Source of the DNA: an uncultured eubacterium 1-6 | Lineage (GTDB): Bacteria; Bacillota; Clostridia; Lachnospirales; Lachnospiraceae | Assembly (NCBI GenBank): GCA_903789595.1 | Contig: CAIFEZ010000008.1 | Span: 60,227-124,226 of the forward strand | Direction: 5' to 3' | DNA length: 64,000 nucleotides | Part shown: in pieces, positions 32,213 to 40,258 of the stretch | How positions within the stretch are numbered: position 1 is the first letter of the stretch | Layout of the letters: each line of letters opens with the position of its first letter | Made by a program: the position numbers and the translations under genes | Notes under the pieces: model-generated | What the model saw: only the letters and a program-made list of their open reading frames with translations | The model's database searches: none | What the model was told of the DNA's origin: nothing

Positions 32213-33994
32213 ATGGCGAAAATCACGCGAATTGAGCCGCAGATCCCGGCGCTTCCGACCCGAAAAAAGGTCGCAGCCTACGCCCGTGTGTCAATGGAAA
32301 CAGAGCGGCTTCACCATTCCCTCTCCTCTCAGGTGAGCTACTACTCGGAGCTCATTCAGAACAACCCGGAGTGGGAATACGTCGGCGTTTATGCTGACGA
32401 AGGAATAACCGGAACCATTGCTACCAAACGTGATGAGTTCCAGCACCTGATCGCAGATTGCGACGCAGGCAAAATAGACATTGTGCTCTGTAAGAGCATT
32501 TCACGTTTTGCCCGTAACACAGTAGACCTGCTGAACACCGTCCGGCATCTAAAGGAACTGGGCATCAGCGTTCGCTTTGAAAAAGAGCACATCGACTCCC
32601 TCTCTGATGACGGTGAGCTCATGCTGACCCTGCTGGCATCCTTTGCCCAGTCGGAATCAGAAAGCATCAGCCACAATGTGAAATGGGGCGTCCGGAAGCG
32701 CATGGAACAAGGAATCCCGAACGGGCACTTCCGAGTGTTCGGTTACCGCTGGGAAGGCGATCAGCTGGTCATTGTCCCAGAGGAAGCCGCCATCGTAAAG
32801 CGTATCTACCAGAACTTCCTTAATGGAAAGTCGCGTCTTGAAACAGAGCGGGAATTTGCAGCTGAAGGCATCACAACCCGTGAAGGCTGCCGCTGGGTGG
32901 ATTCCAACATCAAAGTCGTTCTTTCGAATGTCACCTACACCGGGAACATGCTCCTGCAGAAGGAGTACATTTCAGATCCAATCACCAAGAAGCGTCGGAA
33001 GAACCACGGCGAGCTGCCACAGTACTACATCGAAAACACCCACGAGCCAATCATCGACATGGAGACCTTCCAGTTCGTGCAAAGCGAGATGGCCAGACGC
33101 AGGGAGCTCGGAGCCCTTGCCAACAAGAGTCTGAACACCTGCTGCTTCACCGGTAAGATCAAATGCCCTCACTGCGGCCTCAGCTACATGCATAACCGCC
33201 GGACTAAGAATAGCAATTACCAGGAGTACTGGAACTGCGGAAGCAAGAAAAAAAAGAAGGTCGGCGACGGCTGCCCGGTCGGCGGCACGATCAGCCACAA
33301 GAGCTTGCTCAAAGCCTGCTGCGAAGTCCTCAACCTTGAGGAATTTGACGAGGAGGTTTTTCTCGACAAGGTCGACCGCATCGAAGTTCCTGAGAAATAC
33401 ACGCTGGATTTCTTCCTGAAGGACGGAACCGTTGTCAGGAAAGCTGCACCGAACACAGGCCATCAGGATTGCTGGACTCCGGAGTACCGGGCTAAGGTCT
33501 CGGCAAAGCGCAAGAAAACCGGCACCAATCCGAAGGGAGCCTCCTGCTTTACCAGCAAGATCAAGTGTGTCCACTGTGGCACTAACTTCCGCAGATGCAC
33601 ACAGCCATCAAGGGATGGAAAGAGCTTCTACTGGCGATGCCCGACCGGGAACAAGCCCTGCGAGACAACCGGGATGCGCGAGGAACGGCTGCAGGCGCTG
33701 GCCTCCGAGGTGCTGGGGCTGAACGAGTTTGACGCTGCTGCTTTCTCAGAACAGATCGACCACATCGACGTCCTGCCGGGAATGGAGCTGGAATTTCACT
33801 TCAAGGACGGCAGAAAAGAAACCAGAAGCTACGACACTACCCGCGTTTCGCATCCCTGCTCAGAATCGCAGAAAAATCACATGCGGGAAGTCATGAAAAA
33901 GAAATGGACACCGGAGCGCCGGACAGCCATGAGCGAAAAGATAAAGAAGATAAGGAGTGAGAAACATTGGGCATCAACAAAGGCAAAAAGGTAA
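32213..33994 (+). CDS. Large serine recombinase 1
   Basis: This is a 593-residue integrase-type recombinase. The catalytic domain holds the nucleophile Ser27 in VAAYARVSMETE, then YADEGITGTIATKRDEFQHL and SISRFARNTVDLLNTVRHL. The recombinase domain follows (NGHFRVFGYRWEGDQLVIVP near 173-192). Two zinc ribbons are present, CPHCGLSYMHNRR near 324 and CVHCGTNFRRC near 454, the second being an extra repeat of the DNA-binding part. ATG 32213 is preferred to GTG 32204 because it leaves nine bases after GGAAAGGAG. It overlaps recombinase 2 by 28 bases. Together they probably integrate and excise the prophage. Confidence 0.92.
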   Translation: MAKITRIEPQIPALPTRKKVAAYARVSMETERLHHSLSSQVSYYSELIQNNPEWEYVGVYADEGITGTIATKRDEFQHLIADCDAGKIDIVLCKSISRFARNTVDLLNTVRHLKELGISVRFEKEHIDSLSDDGELMLTLLASFAQSESESISHNVKWGVRKRMEQGIPNGHFRVFGYRWEGDQLVIVPEEAAIVKRIYQNFLNGKSRLETEREFAAEGITTREGCRWVDSNIKVVLSNVTYTGNMLLQKEYISDPITKKRRKNHGELPQYYIENTHEPIIDMETFQFVQSEMARRRELGALANKSLNTCCFTGKIKCPHCGLSYMHNRRTKNSNYQEYWNCGSKKKKKVGDGCPVGGTISHKSLLKACCEVLNLEEFDEEVFLDKVDRIEVPEKYTLDFFLKDGTVVRKAAPNTGHQDCWTPEYRAKVSAKRKKTGTNPKGASCFTSKIKCVHCGTNFRRCTQPSRDGKSFYWRCPTGNKPCETTGMREERLQALASEVLGLNEFDAAAFSEQIDHIDVLPGMELEFHFKDGRKETRSYDTTRVSHPCSESQKNHMREVMKKKWTPERRTAMSEKIKKIRSEKHWASTKAKR

Positions 33995-35556
33995 AAACGA
34001 TCCCGGCTACACTGAGCCGCTTTACTGCCTCTCCTATCACGGAGCAGAAAAAGCGTCGTGTTGCCGGTTACGCCCGTGTCTCCACTGACCACGATGATCA
34101 GTTCACGAGCTACGAGGCACAGATCGACTACTACACCAATTACATCAGGAGCCGGGATGACTGGGAGTTCGTGAACGTCTACACCGACGAAGGCATCACC
34201 GGCACCAGTACAAAACACCGTGAGGGCTTCAAGAAAATGGTCGCCGACGCTCTGGCCGGAAACATCGATTTGATAGTGACCAAGAGCGTGTCCAGATTTG
34301 CCCGCAACACCGTAGACAGCCTGACAACCATCCGGAAGCTGAAAGAACACGGCGTTGAATGCTACTTCGAGAAAGAAAACATCTGGACTTTCGACGGGAA
34401 AGGCGAGCTGCTCATTACAATCATGTCCTCGCTGGCACAGGAGGAAAGCCGCAGCATTTCCGAGAACTGCACATGGGGACAGAGAAAGCGATTTGCAGAC
34501 GGCAAAGTCACGATCCCGTTTAACCGTTTCCTCGGTTACGACCGTGGTGCCAACGGCGAGCTGATCGTGAATCCCGAACAGGCAGAAACCGTCCGGAGCA
34601 TTTATGACATGTTCCTGCAAGGGCTCACCTACAACGGAATCGCCAAGGCTCTAACAGCCAAGGGAATCAAGACGCCCGGCGGCAAGGACAAATGGAGCAT
34701 CTCTACGGTCAGAAGCATTCTCAGCAATGAAAAGTACAAAGGCGATGCCCTGCTGCAGAAGCGCTTCACGGTCGATTACCTGACAAAGAAGCAAAAGAAA
34801 AATGAAGGCGAGATTCCTCAGTACTACGTCGAAGGAAATCACGAGGCGATCATTCCTCCTGAAAAATTCGACATGGTACAGCGGGAAATGGCGAAACGCG
34901 GTAAGGGCAAAAAATACCACAGCGGTGTGCATCCATTCTCCAGCAAGATCAAGTGCGGCCAGTGCGGAAGCTGGTACGGCTCGAAGGTCTGGCATTCGAC
35001 AGACAAGTACCGCCGGACGATCTGGCAATGCAACCACAAGTACGATGGCGGCGAGCGCTGCTCCACTCCTCACCTGACTGACGAGCAGATTCAGGATGCC
35101 TTCCTGTCGGCGGCAAACAAGCTGCTGGCCACAAAAGACGCAGTCATCGCCAACGGCAAGGCAATGCTGACGCTCCTCTTTGATACCTCAGAACAGGAAG
35201 CCGAACGTGACAAGCTGCTGGAAGAAGCGCAGGTTGTTTCCGATGCTGTTCAGAAGAACATCTACGAGAACGCCCATGTTGCCCTCGACCAGAAGGCTTA
35301 CCAGAAAAAGTACGACGGCCTGACCGGACGGTACGAAACGCTCAAGACCCGCATCGAGGAGCTAAACGACCAGATCAGCCAGCTGCAATCACAGAAAGGC
35401 AGCTACGAGGACTTCCTTCGGGCTTTTAAGAAACTGCCCGATCAGATCACAGAGTTCAGCCTCGACAGCTTCAACGGGCTGGTAGACTTCATTACGGTCA
35501 ACACTGCCGATGACATTCAAGTGACCTTCCGCAACGGCCAGACCATCAAGGCATAA
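33967..35556 (+). CDS. Large serine recombinase 2
   Basis: This is a 529-residue serine recombinase related to the upstream one. It holds Ser39 in VAGYARVSTDHDDQF, YTDEGITGTSTKHREGFKKM, SVSRFARNTVDSL, one zinc ribbon (CGQCGSWYGSKVW, later CNHKYDGGERC) and a long coiled coil near residues 400-480 that fits the usual synapsis-controlling region. TTG 33967 is the likely start (AAGGAG 33950-33955), inside the end of recombinase 1. The pair probably works as a hetero-complex or as two alternative integrases; neither can be told from sequence. Confidence 0.92.
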   Translation: MGINKGKKVKTIPATLSRFTASPITEQKKRRVAGYARVSTDHDDQFTSYEAQIDYYTNYIRSRDDWEFVNVYTDEGITGTSTKHREGFKKMVADALAGNIDLIVTKSVSRFARNTVDSLTTIRKLKEHGVECYFEKENIWTFDGKGELLITIMSSLAQEESRSISENCTWGQRKRFADGKVTIPFNRFLGYDRGANGELIVNPEQAETVRSIYDMFLQGLTYNGIAKALTAKGIKTPGGKDKWSISTVRSILSNEKYKGDALLQKRFTVDYLTKKQKKNEGEIPQYYVEGNHEAIIPPEKFDMVQREMAKRGKGKKYHSGVHPFSSKIKCGQCGSWYGSKVWHSTDKYRRTIWQCNHKYDGGERCSTPHLTDEQIQDAFLSAANKLLATKDAVIANGKAMLTLLFDTSEQEAERDKLLEEAQVVSDAVQKNIYENAHVALDQKAYQKKYDGLTGRYETLKTRIEELNDQISQLQSQKGSYEDFLRAFKKLPDQITEFSLDSFNGLVDFITVNTADDIQVTFRNGQTIKA

Positions 35557-35596
35557 GAAAACTCCCCGCCGCTGGATCTTCTCCAGTAACGGGGAG
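35556..35596 (-). terminator. Terminator for leftward membrane protein gene
   Basis: On the minus strand CTCCCCG pairs with CGGGGAG (35562-35568 with 35590-35596). An inner CTGGA/TCCAG stem follows, and then TTTTCTT (from 35561 leftward). It lies just after the leftward gene and also abuts the recombinase stop, so transcripts converge here. Confidence 0.8.
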
Positions 35597-35605
35597 CTTG
35601 CTCTG

Positions 35606-36226
35606 TTATGCTGCTTCTTCAAATATTCGCTTCTGTGTTCTCAGGTAATTCTGCAAATTGATAATCGAATTGTCCGTCTTACTGCGTTCCTGCTCTGTGA
35701 GCTCAACCTGGTTATTCTCAGCCAGTCGAATCGTGTAGTCGTAGATTCTGCTAACAAGCACATCAAGATCTTCGGTTGAAAGCTCAATCTTGAATTGTTC
35801 ATAATCTTTATGTGCCTTGAGCTTATCCAGGGCGGCCATCAATGTTTCAATGGTCTCCAGCTCCAAATTTCCTTTACGGATCTCATCGATATAAGTGCGC
35901 AGAGCTGCTCTAAACTGTGCCACAACCGCTGGCTCGCGGTTTTTCACCTTATGGTAAATGATACCGCCTACCGTAGCTGCACCGGCAACGGCGGCTCCGA
36001 TGATAAGCCCCTTTTTGTTTTTCTTTGCGAATTTCATAATCTGAGCACCTACCCCTTGCGCCTGCTCGGCTGCCTTCATATCAACGGGCTTCAGATGCTT
36101 TACGATCTGTCCCTTATGTGGCCCGACTGCATACCTCACAACACCGCCGATTCTACGGTATTCACCGGTCAGCAGTTTTGTCATGATATCTGCCGGAATA
36201 TCAAAAGCTTCCTGTATAACTGCCAT
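35606..36226 (-). CDS. Single-pass membrane protein of unknown function
   Basis: This 206-residue protein has a basic-soluble N-terminus (MAVIQEAFDIPADIMTKLLT, residues 1-20), a KKNKKG boundary and a glycine/alanine-rich membrane segment at residues 73-91. A long helical C-terminal domain near 100-206 is rich in Leu, Glu and Lys. The ATG at 36226 is chosen since AAAGGAGG stands at 36243-36236; the TTG at 36232 is less likely. I do not recognise a function. The following MerR-type gene lies upstream on the same strand, 59 bases away, and could co-transcribe. Confidence 0.75.
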   Translation of the reverse strand: MAVIQEAFDIPADIMTKLLTGEYRRIGGVVRYAVGPHKGQIVKHLKPVDMKAAEQAQGVGAQIMKFAKKNKKGLIIGAAVAGAATVGGIIYHKVKNREPAVVAQFRAALRTYIDEIRKGNLELETIETLMAALDKLKAHKDYEQFKIELSTEDLDVLVSRIYDYTIRLAENNQVELTEQERSKTDNSIINLQNYLRTQKRIFEEAA

Positions 36227-36285
36227 GATCAAATCCTCCTTTATGATGGTCTCTATAATAGGCCATGTAAATTTTGCGAATCGGC

Positions 36286-36975
36286 TTACTCATCTTCCGG
36301 GAGCTCGTCTACATCAACTTCCTCTGAGTCATACGCACCAATCGGGTATTCTCTAATCCAGCCCGAGACCCGGTACTTTCTCTGACAGGCCGGGCATTCA
36401 ATATTATCCTCGCTATCGAAACTGTATACCATATCTTCGCCCATGCCGTTCTCATTGTCATAACTACTAACATCGGTCTCATAATCCTCAAGATCAACTT
36501 CCAGTTCTTCACCGCAGTACGGACACGTAACTGTGCGGATAAGAGAAACAGGCTGGTAACCGTAAAGATCCTCGAAATCGACAAACTCTTCGCCCTTGGA
36601 CTCTCTTTCGGTGATAATGTCCCAGTAACGCTCTGTGTGGAAAGTTTCGAATTCTTCCTTATCCTCAATCAGCTCTGACAGGAGAGACAAAGCATTTTGC
36701 TTCTTGGCGATTTCGTCAGTAATCTGTTTTCTGCGTTCCTTAATTGCTTCTTCCAACGAGCACTCGCCGTCCTGCATCTTTCGGATATCACTGACAGTCA
36801 TCCCCATTTTAGTGAGCACTACAAGGAACTGAAGATTCTTATAGTCCGTCTCTGTGTAGTTTGTACCCCTGTTCCCAGAGGGAGGATTTTCTGGTGTGAA
36901 GACACCCTGCTTCTTAAAGAACTTGATTCTATCGGCATTGATGCCGAGCTTTTCTTGTATTTCCTTTGGTTTCAT
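36286..36975 (-). CDS. MerR-type regulator with C-terminal zinc ribbon
   Basis: This is a 229-residue protein. Residues 1-70 form a MerR-like winged helix (MKPKEIQEKLGINADRIKFF, then GTNYTETDYKNLQFLVVLTK), followed by a helical linker (about 70-110). Cysteine pairs CPYCG near 149-153 and CPACQ near 193-197 form a rubredoxin-like zinc ribbon with an acidic insert. The C-terminus is very acidic. Start is supported by GGAGGTC before ATG 36975. It probably senses something through the zinc/acidic part and regulates itself and the membrane protein downstream. The ligand is unknown. Confidence 0.82.
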   Translation of the reverse strand: MKPKEIQEKLGINADRIKFFKKQGVFTPENPPSGNRGTNYTETDYKNLQFLVVLTKMGMTVSDIRKMQDGECSLEEAIKERRKQITDEIAKKQNALSLLSELIEDKEEFETFHTERYWDIITERESKGEEFVDFEDLYGYQPVSLIRTVTCPYCGEELEVDLEDYETDVSSYDNENGMGEDMVYSFDSEDNIECPACQRKYRVSGWIREYPIGAYDSEEVDVDELPEDE

Positions 36976-37041
36976 GGTCTCTTGACCTCCTTTCTGGACT
37001 CAGTGTACCAAGTAGGGACTTTATCCCCGTCAAGAGCTTTT

Positions 37042-37233
37042 TCAAAATTTTTTATTTTCTTCCGCTTGAAACCTCGCCAGCGTCTCGAGCATGTGCTTCC
37101 CGATGGCCTCCGGATTATAATCGAATCCGGCGCACACGAGTCGCAGGCCGTCCGGCGTCAGGATCTGTCCGTGATCGCGAGCGTGGCACAGGCGCTGGTA
37201 TTCTTCGTACTGTTTATTCGTAAGCTGATGCAT
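37042..37233 (-). CDS. Small conserved protein of mobile elements
   Basis: This is a 63-residue protein (MHQLTNKQYEEYQRLCHARD, then TPDGLRLVCAGFDYNPEAIG) with helix-turn-helix-like spacing but no confirmed domain. Small proteins with the same LTPDGLRLVC motif are frequent in Clostridia prophages and conjugative elements, with no known function. A strong GGAGG is 7 bases before the start, and a hairpin plus T-tract stands before that (37252-37276). It is read leftward toward the MerR gene. Confidence 0.7.
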   Translation of the reverse strand: MHQLTNKQYEEYQRLCHARDHGQILTPDGLRLVCAGFDYNPEAIGKHMLETLARFQAEENKKF

Positions 37234-37251
37234 CTACATTCCTCCATATAC

Positions 37252-37276
37252 AAAAAGTGCCGGGACTGTGCCCGAC
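37252..37276 (-). terminator. Hairpin and T-tract upstream of 63-residue gene
   Basis: On the minus strand GTCGGG pairs with CCCGGC around CACAGT (37259-37276), then ACTTTTTG, then the ribosome site GGAGG. The same order (stem, T-tract, ribosome site) is seen at five plus-strand places in the prophage. Confidence 0.45.
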
Positions 37277-37325
37277 CGAAACCCCTGACCTAAAACGAAA
37301 CCCCTTATGTGAAAACGAAACCCCT
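37277..37325. repeat. Three direct repeats of CGAAACCCCT near the prophage right end
   Basis: CGAAACCCCT occurs at 37277-37286, 37296-37305 and 37316-37325, with spacing of 19 and 20 bases (about two helical turns). Two copies are also preceded by AAAA. The array lies 45-90 bases inside the inferred right end. It could bind recombinase, a directionality factor or a repressor. Confidence 0.65.
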
Positions 37326-37329
37326 GTGG

Positions 37330-37965
37330 TCAGGCAACCTTATTTTGTATCAAATTTTGCGTCTTAATTTCACATACGACTTCGTCCGGTCCCGGCTGCA
37401 TCAACTCCACCATCATTTTGATGATGTGCCTCGGAGTCCGGAACTGTCCGTTTACGCCGGAATTTGCCAGTTTAGACAGAAGATATTCATAAATATCTCC
37501 GCGGACATCCGTATCCTTCAGTCCGCTCATCTGCTTATAGAGTTCATCCATGGCATCGACGATCTTGGACAGCATCAGGGGTGTCGGAATTTTGAAGATC
37601 GCATCCTGCATGTATTTTGCATAGGCGCTCTCTTTATTGCCGTGCAGATCCTTGATAAACGGAAAGACCATCTCCTGCATCACGGAATACATCTTCTGCG
37701 CCGGAAAATCATGGAATGCAGACCACTTCAGCTGTGATCCATCCACAACGCGATCTCCGATCTTAATCTCCCCTGCAAATATACTTTCATAGGGAAGACC
37801 CAGCATGGCACTTTCTCTGGCATGCAGGTTATCGCTGTCATCCAGGTCGTGAATGAACATGAGGTAGGTCATCTGTTCAATGACATCCAGCGGATTGGTA
37901 AGTCCTCCCGTCCAGAAGATCTCCCATAAAGCATCGATTTTATTTTTCAGTTCACCTGTAATCAT
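37330..37965 (-). pseudogene. hsdM: hsdM, N-terminal fragment cut at the prophage end
   Basis: This encodes the first 200 residues of a type I restriction methylase subunit: the HsdM_N domain (KIDALWEIFWTGGLTNPLDV, then LMFIHDLDDSDNLHARESA) and the start of the methylase domain (QFRTPRHIIKMMVELMQP, then DEVVC). The family continues DPACGTGGF, but here the frame diverges after GTATGTGA (about 37370) into IKTQNLIQNKVA and a stop. The AdoMet and NPPF motifs are lost, so this is not an active enzyme. The missing part may lie beyond the left end of the prophage. It follows fic closely on the same strand. Confidence 0.88.
37355..37380. other. Inferred prophage right attachment boundary inside hsdM
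   Basis: Left of about 37369 the sequence no longer encodes HsdM; right of it HsdM is intact in frame up to its start codon. The AT-rich junction holds ATTTCACATACGAC. The core of the recombination site should lie within a few bases of it. The position is inferred from one side only. Confidence 0.5.
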
Positions 37966-37980
37966 GATATCCTCCCAAAA

Positions 37981-39066
37981 TCACTCCTCTTTATCCCAGT
38001 TCCAGCGGTACTTCGTATAACGGCCTCCGCCGATTTTCATGATCTTGTCTTCCTTCTGAAGCCTGGAGAGCGTTCTCTGTATCGTTGCCTGACCGATATT
38101 TGGAAATTCTTTTTGAATCTCAGTCTTTGTAAAAGTTCCTAATTTTTTCCGCAGCATCTCTTCGATGCGTTCCGGCTTCGAAACCCTCCGTTCTTCCACA
38201 AGTTCCGTGCGTTCCATAAAATCGCGATAGGCAGCCGCTATGACACTGAGCATATATACGACAAATGGCGTATAATCATTATTTTCCTCATGCCACCCCG
38301 CCGAGCTTGCCTGCAGTGCATCATAATATTGATCCTTTGTTGTCTCTATGAGTTTCTCTATACTGATATATCTGCCAACGAAATATCCGTTTTTATAAAG
38401 CAAAAGCAGTGTGAGCAGTCTGCTCATCCTGCCGTTTCCGTCAAGAAACGGATGAATACAAAGGAAATCAAGAATGAACATCGGGATCACAAGCAGCGGG
38501 TCAACCTGAACATCTGCCAGTATCCCCTGATATGCTCTGCATAGTTGTTCCATCGCCTCTGGTGTTTCAAATGCCGGAACAGGCTGAAACCTTACTTTTC
38601 GATTTCCATTTTTATCCGTTTCCTCAATTCTGTTATCGATTGATTTCCAGCTACCGCCGATTCGCGTCTCCTCAAATTTATACATATCACGATGAAGCTG
38701 CAGCAACAATGCCGGCCTGATGGGAATGTGTTCATAGCTTTCATGAATCGTATTCAAAACATCCCGATATCCGGCAATCTCATATTCATCTCTGGAATGA
38801 GGTGTCGTTTTATCCATGACAATTTTCTTCAGCCGCTCGTCCGAGGTGTATATGCCTTCGATTTTGTTTGAACTTTCCGTACTTTGAATTCTGGCAATCT
38901 CAACCAGGTTCTTCAGAATATCCGCATGCCTGGTCGCGATCAGCTCCTGTCTCCCCTTATACTCATGAATTGTTGTCAGATAGCTCACAATTTGGGGTGT
39001 TAGCAGCTTTGTCCATTTGTTCTGATAGGAGAAATCACGCATATCTCGGGCCTCTATTTTGATCAT
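37981..39066 (-). CDS. Fic family AMP-transferase-like protein with wHTH
   Basis: This is a 361-residue Fic protein. The N-terminal inhibitory helix motif SNKIEG is near residues 65-70 (the S/T-x-x-x-E-G/N pattern of class II Fic proteins). The catalytic motif HPFLDGNGR is complete near 205-213. A winged helix near 300-355 (FTKTEIQKEFPNIGQATIQR) ends the protein, so it could bind DNA. Such proteins modify proteins, usually by adding AMP. Here it is just upstream of the interrupted hsdM gene, which is a common neighbour in type I restriction loci. Its promoter region carries repeated TGATC motifs. Confidence 0.9.
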   Translation of the reverse strand: MIKIEARDMRDFSYQNKWTKLLTPQIVSYLTTIHEYKGRQELIATRHADILKNLVEIARIQSTESSNKIEGIYTSDERLKKIVMDKTTPHSRDEYEIAGYRDVLNTIHESYEHIPIRPALLLQLHRDMYKFEETRIGGSWKSIDNRIEETDKNGNRKVRFQPVPAFETPEAMEQLCRAYQGILADVQVDPLLVIPMFILDFLCIHPFLDGNGRMSRLLTLLLLYKNGYFVGRYISIEKLIETTKDQYYDALQASSAGWHEENNDYTPFVVYMLSVIAAAYRDFMERTELVEERRVSKPERIEEMLRKKLGTFTKTEIQKEFPNIGQATIQRTLSRLQKEDKIMKIGGGRYTKYRWNWDKEE

Positions 39067-39308
39067 TTACAAGCATTTGATATATTTAATTTATCATATG
39101 ATTCAATGGATCACAAGTCATTCAATATAATCAAATTTGCAAAAATGATCATATTAAAGGAATGATGATCACATTGAAATTATATTACCAACACTGCATT
39201 GCATATGCTTCTCTCCATTCCTGTTGGTCAAAAATTCGTCCCCAGCATGTACCCAAAGGACGCAATCGAGCAGGAGGCGGTGATTGGTTGCCCGTCGGGC
39301 ACGCCAAA

Positions 39309-39348
39309 ACTCCCTGTAAGCCTTGCAGATCCAAAGCTTACAGGGAGT
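39309..39348. repeat. Perfect 13-base hairpin, possible recO-side terminator
   Basis: ACTCCCTGTAAGC (39309-39321) pairs exactly with GCTTACAGGGAGT (39336-39348) around a 14-base loop. It lies about 95 bases after the recO stop. The T-tract on either side is weak, so a terminator role is possible but not firm. Confidence 0.5.
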
Positions 39349-39350
39349 CG

Positions 39351-39384
39351 TGTGTTTATTTATTCAATGTGTTTATTTATTCAA
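39351..39384. repeat. 17-base perfect tandem duplication
   Basis: TGTGTTTATTTATTCAA occurs twice in immediate succession (39351-39367 and 39368-39384). It adjoins the 13-base hairpin. Confidence 0.7.
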
Positions 39385-39444
39385 ATAGAAATAAGATCCG
39401 ACTGCTATAACAAATAGCCCTGTCAAAACTCCAGCAGCTGCCCT

Positions 39445-40095
39445 CTACGCCCGGATCATTTCATTCAGCACCCGCCTGCTCTTCAGCGGCCGGTCGAGAA
39501 TCCGGTCCGTCTGACGGTTCAGCGCGTTCTCCAGCTCCTTCAGCACCTCCGGTTTCACCTCGAAGGTGTAAAGCTTCGTGAGCGGAGCGGCCATGATATA
39601 ATTCACCACATACAGCGTCGGTCCGCTCATCAGCGCCGGGTCCGGCGCATATTCGCCGTTGATCGTCATGATCCGGATCTCGAAGATCCGTCTGACAAGC
39701 CGGTTGTCCAGATGGGGATTCAGAATCGCCTTCATGGACAGATACAGGAGGTTCAGCATGTCCGTTCCGTCGATGCCCTCGCGGCCGTAGTAATCCGCAA
39801 AATCCAGGAAATAGTAGCCGTAATACACCCCGGGCTGTTCCAGGGCCAGCTCGGTGAAATATTCCCGGATGGACGCGGAGATCAGGCTGTATGAATTTCT
39901 TCCTTCGACCAGCGTAAAGCTGCCGAACGCAAAGGGATTGGACAGCGCCATAAGCGTGCTGCCCGGCCGGCGCGCGCCTCTCGCAAAGCAGCTGATTCTG
40001 CCGAGCTCACGGGTCAGGATCACCAGTCTTTTGTCGTTTTCGCCGATCGGCATCGCCGACAGAACCATCCCCGAAATTGTAATCTGTTCGTTCAT
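39445..40095 (-). CDS. recO: DNA repair protein RecO, short form
   Basis: This 216-residue RecO loads RecA onto gapped DNA with RecR. It has the OB-fold N-terminus (ISGMVLSAMPIGENDKRLVI, then GRISCFARGARRP near residues 32-44) and a helical middle (YYGYYFLDFADYYG). RecO proteins are usually 240-260 residues with a C-terminal four-cysteine zinc site. This one ends earlier and has only one cysteine, so the zinc site is missing. It follows era on the same strand with 163 bases between, a standard Clostridia order. Confidence 0.88.
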   Translation of the reverse strand: MNEQITISGMVLSAMPIGENDKRLVILTRELGRISCFARGARRPGSTLMALSNPFAFGSFTLVEGRNSYSLISASIREYFTELALEQPGVYYGYYFLDFADYYGREGIDGTDMLNLLYLSMKAILNPHLDNRLVRRIFEIRIMTINGEYAPDPALMSGPTLYVVNYIMAAPLTKLYTFEVKPEVLKELENALNRQTDRILDRPLKSRRVLNEMIRA

Positions 40096-40258
40096 ATCTT
40101 AAACCTGACCATTGCTGTCTGTTCACGCGCTCTCAAAACAAAGCCTTCACACAGCTCCTAATGAAGTCCGTCTGCAGACAGCGGCACGACCTGTGGAATT
40201 TCTGCCCTGCAGTCCCGCTTCAGGAGAGCGCTTTCTGCAGAAAAAGGCCGTCCGGCGT

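Larger units (their letters stand above)
1..37369. mobile_element. Prophage, siphovirus-like, left end outside window
   Basis: A continuous run of phage genes covers replication, regulation, packaging, HK97-type head, tail, lysis and integration in the usual order, almost all on the plus strand with 1-30 base overlaps or short gaps. The first base lies inside a DNA polymerase gene, so the left end is missing. The right end is placed near 37,369 because the reading frame of an hsdM gene running leftward stops matching its family there. Two serine recombinase genes near that end fit the usual placement of an integrase beside the attachment site. Three leftward genes between the recombinases and hsdM may be lysogenic cargo. 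The exact end is inferred. Confidence 0.85.
39067..39444. other. 378-base gap: fic promoter region, hairpin and tandem repeat
   Basis: Bases 39067-39180 are AT-rich and carry several TGATC/GATCA motifs, probably the fic control region. Bases 39190-39300 show no reading frame or motif I can support. A perfect 13-base inverted repeat (39309-39348) and a 17-base tandem duplication (39351-39384) follow. No gene is supported here. Confidence 0.5.

Noticed and set aside
39199..39417. A 72-codon frame in the fic-recO gap
   Set aside because: No ribosome site, and its second half is made of the hairpin and the tandem duplication.
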